Shown here: piece by piece, positions 18,215 to 25,451 of the stretch | Layout of the letters: each line of letters opens with the position of its first letter | Numbering within the stretch: the first letter of the stretch is position 1 | NCBI RefSeq assembly: GCF_015767245.1 | Contig: NZ_JADOTV010000001.1 | Location: 618,896-682,895, forward strand | Reading direction: 5' to 3' | Origin: Aureivirga sp. CE67 | Lineage (GTDB): Bacteria; Bacteroidota; Bacteroidia; Flavobacteriales; Flavobacteriaceae | Length of the DNA: 64,000 nucleotides | Program-made: the position numbers and the translations under genes | Notes under the pieces: generated by a model | The model's database searches: none | Seen by the model: the letters and a program-made list of their open reading frames with translations, nothing else | What the model was told of the DNA's origin: nothing

Positions 18215-18246
18215 AAAAGCGACTTAGATATCTAGGTCGCTTTTTT
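18215..18246. terminator. Bidirectional terminator between fabD and the Rieske-like gene
   Basis: GCGACTTAGAT (18219-18229) pairs with ATCTAGGTCGC (18230-18240), with A- and T-runs outside. It serves fabD (+) and the convergent Rieske-like lipoprotein gene (-). Confidence 0.85.
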
Positions 18247-18252
18247 ATGTTT

Positions 18253-18675
18253 TTAATTTGTGATTCGCAACATATCGGTTGCTTGGTTATAAGTTGCTCG
18301 GTATTCTCTTGCGAAAGATGTAATACCTTCTGAAAGTGGCGAACCATTTAAAATATTAAACTCACTATCATCACATGGACAAAGTAATCTTGTACTTCCT
18401 TTTACAGTCATTGCATTACAAGAATTCACATCCAAATGTGGGCAAGCTCTTTCGAAAGCTTTAAAAGTTTTTCCGTTTACATTATAAATAATTATTCCTT
18501 GAATTCCTCCTTGCGCATAAGCTATTCCTCCTGGAGTTCTTAGAGAAATAAATTCTGGATTTCTTAGGTTTAAATTCAGGTTTACGTTATAATTTGGTAA
18601 GTTATCATTCGTTTCATTTTCTTCGCAAGACATGAATAACAAACTAAATATAAATACAATAAATACGTTTTTCAT
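18253..18675 (-). CDS. Rieske-like lipoprotein with a substituted cluster ligand
   Basis: A 140-residue lipoprotein (signal ending LLFMSC, Cys17) whose mature part resembles a Rieske [2Fe-2S] domain. ACPHLDVNS supplies the first C-x-H pair (near residue 78) and LLCPCDDSEFN aligns with the usual C-P-C-H-G-S-x-F. The codons read TGT CCA TGT GAT, so the second ligand His is replaced by Asp. The protein may bind a cluster with altered ligation or none. It stands alone, convergent with fabD. Electron-transfer partners are not visible. Confidence 0.8.
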   Translation of the reverse strand: MKNVFIVFIFSLLFMSCEENETNDNLPNYNVNLNLNLRNPEFISLRTPGGIAYAQGGIQGIIIYNVNGKTFKAFERACPHLDVNSCNAMTVKGSTRLLCPCDDSEFNILNGSPLSEGITSFAREYRATYNQATDMLRITN

Positions 18676-18830
18676 TTTTTATAAATCTATTAAATTCTAA
18701 ATAAAATTTTGTGTAAAACAAATACACTTTCTTAGAACGCTGCAATTTACAAATTATTTGTATATTTGGTTTTTTGGTCCTATTCTGAACGATTCAGATG
18801 GGATTTTCTATTTTAATAAAAAGACGAGTT

Positions 18831-19307
18831 ATGAGTAAAGTTTCATATTATACAGAAGAAGGATTTAAGAAATTAAAAGAGGAATTAGAGCATTTAGAAA
18901 ATGTTGAGAGACCAAGAGTTTCTCAAGAAATCGCAGATGCAAGAGATAAAGGAGATTTGAGTGAGAATGCAGAATATCATGCTGCAAAGGAAGAGCAATC
19001 TCTTTTAGAGTTTAAAATCGCTCAATTAAAGCAAGTAGTATCAAGTGCAAGAATCATTGATGAATCACAATTAGATACTTCAAAAATTTTAATTCATTCT
19101 AGTGTTAAGATTAAAAACACTACAAATGGAATGGAATTCAATTATACATTAGTTGCGGATTCTGAAACAGATGTTCGTGCTGGAAAAATTTCTGTAAACT
19201 CTCCTATTGGAAAAGGTCTTTTAGGAAAGAAAGTTGGAGAAATCGCTGAAATCAAAGTTCCTAGCGGAATGATGAATTTCGAAATTATGGAGATTTCAAG
19301 AGCATAA
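18831..19307 (+). CDS. greA: Transcription elongation factor GreA
   Basis: A 158-residue factor that stimulates transcript cleavage by backtracked RNA polymerase. The N-terminal coiled coil (about 5-75) carries the conserved ARDKGDLSENAEYHAAKEEQ with the acidic tip, and the C-terminal FKBP-like domain contains SPIGKGLLGKKVGE. The ATG at 18831 (MSKVSYYTEEG) is preferred over an upstream in-frame ATG at 18798 because family members begin there. A TATATTTG -7 box at 18761-18768 precedes it. Confidence 0.95.
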   Translation: MSKVSYYTEEGFKKLKEELEHLENVERPRVSQEIADARDKGDLSENAEYHAAKEEQSLLEFKIAQLKQVVSSARIIDESQLDTSKILIHSSVKIKNTTNGMEFNYTLVADSETDVRAGKISVNSPIGKGLLGKKVGEIAEIKVPSGMMNFEIMEISRA

Positions 19308-19337
19308 AATTAAATCCTTTCGAGAATGCAAAATATC

Positions 19338-19524
19338 AAGTCCTTTATGGAGCTAATTTAAATTTATATCAAAAACTTTTATACACTTCTTTAAATCTAT
19401 TTTTTGTCTTTTTATTTCGTTCGTAGCCCAGCTATGAACTCAAAAAAAGCCTTCAAAATATTATTTCAATAAGCTATAAAACAATTCCGATACAAATTTA
19501 AATTAGCTCTTAACTAAAGGACTT
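19338..19524. repeat. Large inverted-repeat element R4, copy A
   Basis: A 187-bp element with long terminal inverted repeats: AAGTCCTTT (19338-19346) pairs with AAAGGACTT (19516-19524), and GAGCTAATTTAAATTT (from 19350) with AAATTTAAATTAGCTC (to 19510). The interior is homologous over its length to copy B (58873-59033), including TTTTTTGTCTTTTT, a GTAGC/GCTAT centre and ATAAGCTATAAAA. It has no coding capacity. It resembles a MITE or a very large REP-type hairpin, and lies between greA and the HIT gene. Confidence 0.8.
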
Positions 19525-19551
19525 TTTTTATTTTTACAAAAAACCTAAAAA

Positions 19552-19950
19552 ATGAGTTCAATTTTTACTAAAATAATCAACGGAGAAATTCCTTGTCATA
19601 AAGTTGCAGAAAACGATCAGTTTATTGCATTTTTAGATATTAACCCAAATGCTAAAGGACATACATTAGTGGTTCCTAAAAAAGAAATCAATAAGATTTT
19701 TGATATGGACGAAGCGCATTATTTAGATTTAATGGCTTTCAGTAGAAAAATCGCTTTAGCAATGAGAGAAGTAATTTCTTGTGAAAGAATCGGAATGACA
19801 GTAATTGGATTGGAAGTTCCTCATGTACATGTTCATTTAATTCCTTTACACAAAATGGAGGATGCACAGTTCATGAAAAAAGAAAAATTATCTGATGAAG
19901 AATTTAAAGAAACAGCTGCTTTAATCGCTGAAAAATTTAATTCATTATAG
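19552..19950 (+). CDS. HIT-family nucleotide-binding protein
   Basis: A 132-residue histidine-triad protein. FTKIINGEIPCHKV (5-18), FLDINPNAKGHTLVVPK (27-43) and the HVHVH triad at 91-95 followed by LIPL are diagnostic. Members hydrolyse purine nucleotide phosphoramidates or act on dinucleoside polyphosphates; the exact substrate is not evident. Cytoplasmic. Separated from greA by repeat R4, and ends at a terminator shared with the convergent kinase gene. Confidence 0.94.
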   Translation: MSSIFTKIINGEIPCHKVAENDQFIAFLDINPNAKGHTLVVPKKEINKIFDMDEAHYLDLMAFSRKIALAMREVISCERIGMTVIGLEVPHVHVHLIPLHKMEDAQFMKKEKLSDEEFKETAALIAEKFNSL

Positions 19951-19966
19951 AGAACATATTTCAAAC

Positions 19967-19994
19967 AAAAAGGAGCTTTTAAAGCTCCTTTTTT
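19967..19994. terminator. Bidirectional terminator HIT gene / sensor kinase gene
   Basis: AAAAAGGAGCTTT pairs with AAAGCTCCTTTTT. The hairpin lies just after the HIT gene and overlaps the last codons of the convergent kinase gene. Confidence 0.85.
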
Positions 19995-21160
19995 AATATG
20001 ATACTAAATGTAGTTCCCTTTCCTACTTCTGATTTCTTTATGGATATTTTTCCTTTATGATAATCGTTTATAATTCTTTTCGCTAGGGAAAGTCCAAGAC
20101 CCCAACCACGTTTTTTTGTTGTAAATCCTGGAGAAAAAACTTTCTTTCTTAATGCTTTTGGAATTCCTTTTCCGGTATCTGTAATTAATATTTCTATAAA
20201 TTTTGAATTTTCTGTCATATCAATATTTAGTGCACCTTTTCCTTGCATTGCATCAATTGCATTTTTCACTAAATTCTCGATAACCCAACCAAAAAGTTGT
20301 TCGTTTAATTTTATCTGAGTTTCTGAACGACAATTTAAATTCAACGTAAACTTCACTTGTTTAGAAACTCTCGATTGTAAATATTCAATTGATTTTTGGG
20401 TAATTTCTTTTATTGGACGATTTTCTAAAACAGGTACAGAACCAATCTTAGAAAAACGCTCTGCAATTGTATTTAAACGATTTACATCTTTTTCTAATTC
20501 AGGAACTATAGTTTCGTCAATATCTTCAAATTTTAATAATTCAATCCAAGCAACCAAAGAAGAAAGTGGTGTTCCAATCTGATGTGCGGTTTCCTTTGCC
20601 ATTCCTGTCCAAAGTTTGTTTTGTTCCGCAATTTTAGATGATTTGAAGAAAAGATATATAACTGTCGAAAACAGGAATAAAATAAAAATTAAAGCTATAG
20701 GGTAGAATGTCAGTTTATTTAATAGATCTGAATTTCTGTAATAAATAATTTGTTCTTTATTTTCAACAAAACTTATATGAATTGGCTCATTTTCATTCTG
20801 CATTTTACGAAGTTGAGAATTCAAATATTCTTTTGAACTTTCATCCAATTCCGTATAATACTTATTTTCAGTAATTTTCAAATTTCTCCAGATATCGATT
20901 TGGCCATCTATATCTGTTACAATCATAGGAATATTGATATTCTTTTTGATAATAAATTCATATAAACTTACATCTGCATCTAAATCTTCTATAGTATTTA
21001 TTTTTTCAAATGCTCCTGCTAGAATTTCCATCTTACTTCTTTCTTCTTGTTTAAATTTTTGAAAAAAGTCATAAGTGTTCCATAAAATTAAAGCAACAAC
21101 AATTAATGATATAAAAGCAACTATTTTTCTTGGAGTAAATATTTCTTTAAACCTATCCAT
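19979..21160 (-). CDS. Membrane sensor histidine kinase
   Basis: A 393-residue kinase with transmembrane helices at about 12-30 and 152-172 enclosing a periplasmic sensor of about 120 residues. The dimerisation/phospho-acceptor region follows (AKETAHQIGTPLSS, His193). The catalytic domain has an N box (ENLVKNAIDAM), G1 box (DTGKGIP) and a GWGLGLSLAKRI G2 box. No response regulator gene is adjacent. Signal and partner are unknown. It overlaps the shared terminator at its 3' end. Confidence 0.93.
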   Translation of the reverse strand: MDRFKEIFTPRKIVAFISLIVVALILWNTYDFFQKFKQEERSKMEILAGAFEKINTIEDLDADVSLYEFIIKKNINIPMIVTDIDGQIDIWRNLKITENKYYTELDESSKEYLNSQLRKMQNENEPIHISFVENKEQIIYYRNSDLLNKLTFYPIALIFILFLFSTVIYLFFKSSKIAEQNKLWTGMAKETAHQIGTPLSSLVAWIELLKFEDIDETIVPELEKDVNRLNTIAERFSKIGSVPVLENRPIKEITQKSIEYLQSRVSKQVKFTLNLNCRSETQIKLNEQLFGWVIENLVKNAIDAMQGKGALNIDMTENSKFIEILITDTGKGIPKALRKKVFSPGFTTKKRGWGLGLSLAKRIINDYHKGKISIKKSEVGKGTTFSIILKKEL

Positions 21161-21241
21161 AAACCTTAATTAATAATCTCTCGAAAGATATAACTAAAAA
21201 ATAAAGATTCTATTATTCTAAATAATTATTAAAACAAAAAA

Positions 21242-21263
21242 GAGGCTATCTGTCGATAGCCTC
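21242..21263 (-). terminator. Terminator after curlin-repeat gene 3
   Basis: GAGGCTATC (21242-21250), loop TGTC, GATAGCCTC (21255-21263). The corresponding hairpin after the neighbouring paralogue (22608-22629) has a compensatory C-G to T-A exchange in its stem, with 42 bp of almost identical flank. Confidence 0.85.
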
Positions 21264-21296
21264 TCGGTTGTCAAAAATTAATATATAATTGGAAAA

Positions 21297-22511
21297 TTAA
21301 ATATTATCTGTATCCTGAGTTACTGTAGCAGTGTTTCCTGTTCCATTTTGGTTTACAGTACTCATGTTACCAGCAGCAGTACCATCTTGTAATTGATTTA
21401 CATCAGCTGAATTATTATCTCCTATCTGGAAAACACCACTTTCATTTGCATTTCCAAATTGCTCAACATTAGAATAATTATTACCTCCTGTTTGATCAAT
21501 ATCACTCATATTATCAATTCCTTCTTGTAAATTCATAGCAGTATTATCGTTTCCTAATTGATCGATATAAGATTCATTAGTATCACCTAACTGAGTTTGT
21601 GCTGCTACATTTCTATCTCCTGTTTGGTCAACATGAGCATGATTTGAATCTCCTGTTTGAGTTTGAGAGAATGTATTGAAATTTCCTGTTTGGAAACCTT
21701 CTGCATAATTTGAATCTCCTGTTTGAATTTGTGTTGCTGTATTTGAATCTCCTACTTGAGCTGCTATTGCAAAATTTGAATCTCCTGTTTGTTCTTGAAT
21801 AGAAGAGTTTAAATCTCCATCTTGATAAGTGTAAGTTAAATTTGAATTACCAACTTGATTCTGTGTTGTATTATTAGAATTTCCAAATTGATAATTATAT
21901 CCATAATTGTTATCTCCATTTTGTTTTTGATCAGCAGAATTATCATCACCACTTTGAAGAGTATAAGTCCAGTTTCCGTTTCCATCCTGCTTTTGATCCG
22001 CCCAGTTTCCATTTCCTATTTGATCAATATCTGCTGTATTCCCAGCTGACTGATTAGGTCCTGAATTTTGACGTTGTCTTGCCCAGTTTTCATCTCCTGT
22101 TTGATCAATAGTTGCTACATTATTATCATAATACTGAGTTTGAATAGATTGGTTATCAAGTCCTGTTTGGTTTGAAGAAGCCATATTATCTTCAGCATTT
22201 CCTGCTCCTTGTAAGATATAAGCGTCATTTCCTGAACCTACTTGATTCACAGTCGCATTATTACGATCTCCTAAAGATTCAATAGAAGATTTGTTTGAAT
22301 CTCCTGTTTGGGTTACAGTAGCAACATTTGCGTCACCTCCTATTGCTAATATATCTCCATCTTGATTTACATCTGAATCATTGTTTTCACCTGTTTGAGT
22401 AATTGTTGCACTGTTTGCATTCCCTCTTGATGAAACATCACTTGTATTCTGAGCACATACAAATCCTGTTGCACCGAATAAAACTGCTAAACTTAAAACT
22501 GTTTTTTTCAT
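21297..22511 (-). CDS. Curlin-repeat protein, candidate amyloid fibre subunit
   Basis: A secreted protein of 404 residues from the ATG at 22511 (an earlier in-frame ATG at 22532 is less likely). The signal peptide is MKKTVLSLAVLFGATGFVCAQ. The remainder is made of 11-residue units of the form Q-x-G-x-x-N-x-x-x-x-x, in 22-residue pairs, as in CsgA/CsgB curlin repeats (for example QTGDSNYAEGF, QTGDSNHAHVD). In that family each pair forms one strand-loop-strand of an amyloid beta-solenoid. It is the third of three tandem paralogues; its last 35 or so residues are almost identical to those of the neighbour. No csgG/E/F-type genes are in the window. Confidence 0.9.
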   Translation of the reverse strand: MKKTVLSLAVLFGATGFVCAQNTSDVSSRGNANSATITQTGENNDSDVNQDGDILAIGGDANVATVTQTGDSNKSSIESLGDRNNATVNQVGSGNDAYILQGAGNAEDNMASSNQTGLDNQSIQTQYYDNNVATIDQTGDENWARQRQNSGPNQSAGNTADIDQIGNGNWADQKQDGNGNWTYTLQSGDDNSADQKQNGDNNYGYNYQFGNSNNTTQNQVGNSNLTYTYQDGDLNSSIQEQTGDSNFAIAAQVGDSNTATQIQTGDSNYAEGFQTGNFNTFSQTQTGDSNHAHVDQTGDRNVAAQTQLGDTNESYIDQLGNDNTAMNLQEGIDNMSDIDQTGGNNYSNVEQFGNANESGVFQIGDNNSADVNQLQDGTAAGNMSTVNQNGTGNTATVTQDTDNI

Positions 22512-22607
22512 AATTAATGTTATACTAATCAAATAGTATTTTTTTGTTTTTATTTAAATTGGTTATTTTCTTAATGGGTAGTAATTTCTTCTTTTTCATA
22601 TTTTAAA

Positions 22608-22629
22608 GAGGTTATCAGGTGATAACCTC
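22608..22629 (-). terminator. Terminator after curlin-repeat gene 2
   Basis: GAGGTTATC (22608-22616), loop AGGT, GATAACCTC (22621-22629), followed on the minus strand by a T-run. Homologous to the hairpin at 21242-21263. Confidence 0.85.
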
Positions 22630-22663
22630 TTTAGTTGTCAAAAATTAATATATAATTGGAAAA

Positions 22664-24208
22664 TTAAATATTATCAGTATCTTGAGTTACCACAGCAGTA
22701 TTTCCAGTTCCATTTTGGTTAACAGTACTCATGTTTCCAGCAGCTGTTCCATCTTGTAACTGGTATACATCAGCAGAGTTATTATCTCCTGTTTGGAATA
22801 CCTCACTCATGTTATAATTTCCAAATTGCTCAGCTTCTGTATAGTTATCATTTCCTGTTTGATCAATATCACTTTCATTGCTCATTCCTTCTTGAACATT
22901 TATAGCTTCATTTCCATTTCCTAATTGATCAACATAAGACATATTTAAATCTCCAACCTGAGTTTGAGTTGCAATATTATCATCTCCTGTTTGAGAAGAA
23001 TATGTCATATTATCATTACCTGTTTGAGTTTGAACAGTAACGTTACTAGCTCCAGTTTGATATGTTCCTGCATTGTTTAAATCTCCAATTTGTGATTGAG
23101 AATTCACATTTAAAGATCCTACTTGATAAACATCTGCGTAGTTTTCATTTCCAGCTTGAGTTTGTGTAGAAACGTTTGTTACTCCATCTTGAATAGCATA
23201 AGTTTCATTAAAATCACCTACCTGAGTTTGAGTTGAAACATTTGTTGTTCCATTTTGCTCTGAATAGTTATCATTTTCGTTTCCAACTTGAGTTTGAGTT
23301 GACACATTGAATGATCCTATTTGATGAGCATCATTGTCGTTATCATCTCCATTTTGAGTCTGAGTAATAGCATTAGAATTACCATCTTGATCAGCATGAG
23401 CATAATTAGAATCTCCTAATTGAATTTGAGAAGCTACATTTGTATTTCCTACTTGATCAATACCAGCCTCATTAAAATCTCCTGTTTGATTTAATGTTCC
23501 TGTATTAGCATCTCCTACTTGATAAGAATAAGCATCGTTTGAATTTCCTGTTTGTACTTGTGTTGAAGTATTTAATGAACCCATTTGATCAACACCTCCA
23601 AAGTTAGAGTCTCCTTCTTGAATTTGATCAGAAGTATTTCCATCTCCTAATTGATAAGAATATACATCATTTGAATTTCCAACTTGCTTTTGATCTGCCC
23701 AGTTTTCATTTCCTACTTGATCAATTTCAGCATAATTTCCTACTGATTGATTTGGACCAGAGTTTTGACGTTGTCTTGCCCAGTTTTCATCTCCTGTTTG
23801 ATCAGTATAAGCTTCATTATTGTCAAAAGTTTGTTTTTGAAAAGATGTATTATCAGCTCCAATTTGGTTTGAAATGGCAAAATTATCTTCTGCATAACCT
23901 GAACCTTGTCTGATTTTTGCATCATTTGAAGTTCCTGTTTGATTTACTAAGGCATCATTAGTATTTCCAAAAGATTTGATTGATGATTTATTAGCACTTC
24001 CAATTTGACTAACTTCTGCATTATTAGAATCTCCACCAATAGCTAACATATCTCCATCTTGATCCACATCTGAATCATTGTCTTCTCCTAACTGAGAAAC
24101 AGTAGCATTATTCGCATTTCCTCTTGAATTAACATCACTTGTATTTTGAGCATACATAAAACCTGAAGCCCCTAATAAAATAGCTAAACTTAAAACGTTT
24201 TTTTTCAT
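22664..24208 (-). CDS. Long curlin-repeat protein, candidate amyloid fibre subunit
   Basis: A secreted 514-residue paralogue of the preceding entry: signal peptide MKKNVLSLAILLGASGFMYAQ, then a nearly uninterrupted series of Q-x-G-x-x-N half-repeats. It is exactly 110 residues longer than the 404-residue paralogue, equal to five 22-residue units, which fits gain or loss of whole repeats. Asp/Asn/Thr/Gln-rich and poor in Lys, Arg and Cys. It begins 47 bp downstream of the shorter third paralogue and ends in its own terminator. An extracellular fibre or biofilm role is inferred from the repeat only. Confidence 0.9.
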   Translation of the reverse strand: MKKNVLSLAILLGASGFMYAQNTSDVNSRGNANNATVSQLGEDNDSDVDQDGDMLAIGGDSNNAEVSQIGSANKSSIKSFGNTNDALVNQTGTSNDAKIRQGSGYAEDNFAISNQIGADNTSFQKQTFDNNEAYTDQTGDENWARQRQNSGPNQSVGNYAEIDQVGNENWADQKQVGNSNDVYSYQLGDGNTSDQIQEGDSNFGGVDQMGSLNTSTQVQTGNSNDAYSYQVGDANTGTLNQTGDFNEAGIDQVGNTNVASQIQLGDSNYAHADQDGNSNAITQTQNGDDNDNDAHQIGSFNVSTQTQVGNENDNYSEQNGTTNVSTQTQVGDFNETYAIQDGVTNVSTQTQAGNENYADVYQVGSLNVNSQSQIGDLNNAGTYQTGASNVTVQTQTGNDNMTYSSQTGDDNIATQTQVGDLNMSYVDQLGNGNEAINVQEGMSNESDIDQTGNDNYTEAEQFGNYNMSEVFQTGDNNSADVYQLQDGTAAGNMSTVNQNGTGNTAVVTQDTDNI

Positions 24209-24255
24209 AATTAATGATTGTTACTAGTTATATATTAAATTTTTATTGTTGTTCA

Positions 24256-25119
24256 TTAAATAGTATCTTGATCAACATCTGCAGTATTTTCAGTACCTTC
24301 TTGATAAATTATACTTTCGTTTCCTAAAGCATTTCCGGCTTGATGTTGATAAATAATCGAGTTATTAGAATCCCCTAATTGATTGATCAAAGACTTATTA
24401 TTATTCCCTAATTGTTCTCCTTGATTCGTATTCAAATTTCCTTCTTGATTTACAGTAGAATAATTCAATTCACCCTCTTGCCTATGATTTGAAAAATTTG
24501 AGTTTCCGAATTGCGTTTGATAAGACAAATTTTGATCACCAATCTGTTGTAGATTATTAAAATTATGATCTCCTTCTTGGTATTGATCTTGGTAGTTGTA
24601 ATCTCCCATTTGCGAAGAATTACTTTCGTTATTATTTCCTATTTGAATAATCGAAGAAATATTACTCAATCCATTTTGAATAGAAATACTTTGGTTTAAA
24701 TCTCCTATTTGCTCTTGATCTGAGAAATTTTGAGCATTTTCTTGGGTATTTATAGCAGAATTAAAATCTCCTATTTGCTCTTGTTCAGATTCGTTATAAT
24801 CACCAATCTGGTTTATATCTTGAAAATTATGATCTCCTATCTGTTCTTGATTAGCATCATTATTATCTCCTGATTGATAAATTGAAGCAGAATTAGAATT
24901 ACCTATTTGTTCTTGATCTGAATCATTATAAATACCAACTTGTACTGCATGTGAAAAATTTGCATCACCAAGTTGATTAGTGGTAATTTGATTATTTTCT
25001 CCTAATTGATCAGAAACAATATCATTATCATTTCCTTCACTATTTGAAGAATTTATATTTTGAGAATATGTAAAAATTGGTATTAATAAAAATATTAATG
25101 CACAAATCAATCTATTCAT
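24256..25119 (-). CDS. Short curlin-repeat protein, possible nucleator or minor subunit
   Basis: A 287-residue secreted protein: signal peptide ending LIPIFTYSQ, then about twelve 22-residue curlin-type pairs with a distinct flavour (QEQIGDHNFQDINQIGDYNE). It is first in the three-gene row and the most divergent; the C-terminus (GTENTADVDQDTI) still matches the others' ...TQDTDNI end. By analogy to CsgB next to CsgA it could be a nucleator, but no sequence feature proves that. Confidence 0.85.
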   Translation of the reverse strand: MNRLICALIFLLIPIFTYSQNINSSNSEGNDNDIVSDQLGENNQITTNQLGDANFSHAVQVGIYNDSDQEQIGNSNSASIYQSGDNNDANQEQIGDHNFQDINQIGDYNESEQEQIGDFNSAINTQENAQNFSDQEQIGDLNQSISIQNGLSNISSIIQIGNNNESNSSQMGDYNYQDQYQEGDHNFNNLQQIGDQNLSYQTQFGNSNFSNHRQEGELNYSTVNQEGNLNTNQGEQLGNNNKSLINQLGDSNNSIIYQHQAGNALGNESIIYQEGTENTADVDQDTI

Positions 25120-25451
25120 GATATTAATTCATAAACATGACCTATGTAATAAATTTATTGTGGGGAAGCTTATAAAAAAACTTTATAAATTTAAATCAAG
25201 TCAATTGCGTTAAACAATTGTTGCGGGGAGCTACTTATTTTGATTTTGATGTGACAAATCTACATTTTTTTTTTTAATATCAAACATTAAAAAAATGTTA
25301 TCTCATTGAATATCAGCTATTTCACCAATTACATTAATTAATATCACTGAAAACAGTTAAGCAATTTAATTTCAAACCTTTATAAAATAGAAAAAGGTCA
25401 CTTCTATAAAGAAGCAACCTTTTTCCAGACTCACTAACTAAGAATTTAATT
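25120..25451. other. Intergenic region upstream of the curlin genes
   Basis: A 332-bp AT-rich gap holding the efflux operon terminator (25391-25424) and presumably the promoter of the curlin-repeat genes. I do not find a convincing TTTG/TAnnTTTG pair. TTGCGTTAAACAATTGTTGC near 25203 is an imperfect dyad. Confidence 0.5.
25391..25424 (-). terminator. Terminator of the efflux operon
   Basis: AAAAAGGTCACTTC (25391-25404) pairs with GAAGCAACCTTTTT (25411-25424) apart from one internal mismatch. It lies 28 bp after the RND permease stop. Confidence 0.82.

Noticed and set aside
21297-25119. Possible CRISPR array in the repeat-rich 21-25 kb region
   Set aside because: The 33/66-bp periodicity comes from protein repeats (11/22 residues) with degenerate codons. 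There are no identical repeats with unique spacers and no cas genes.
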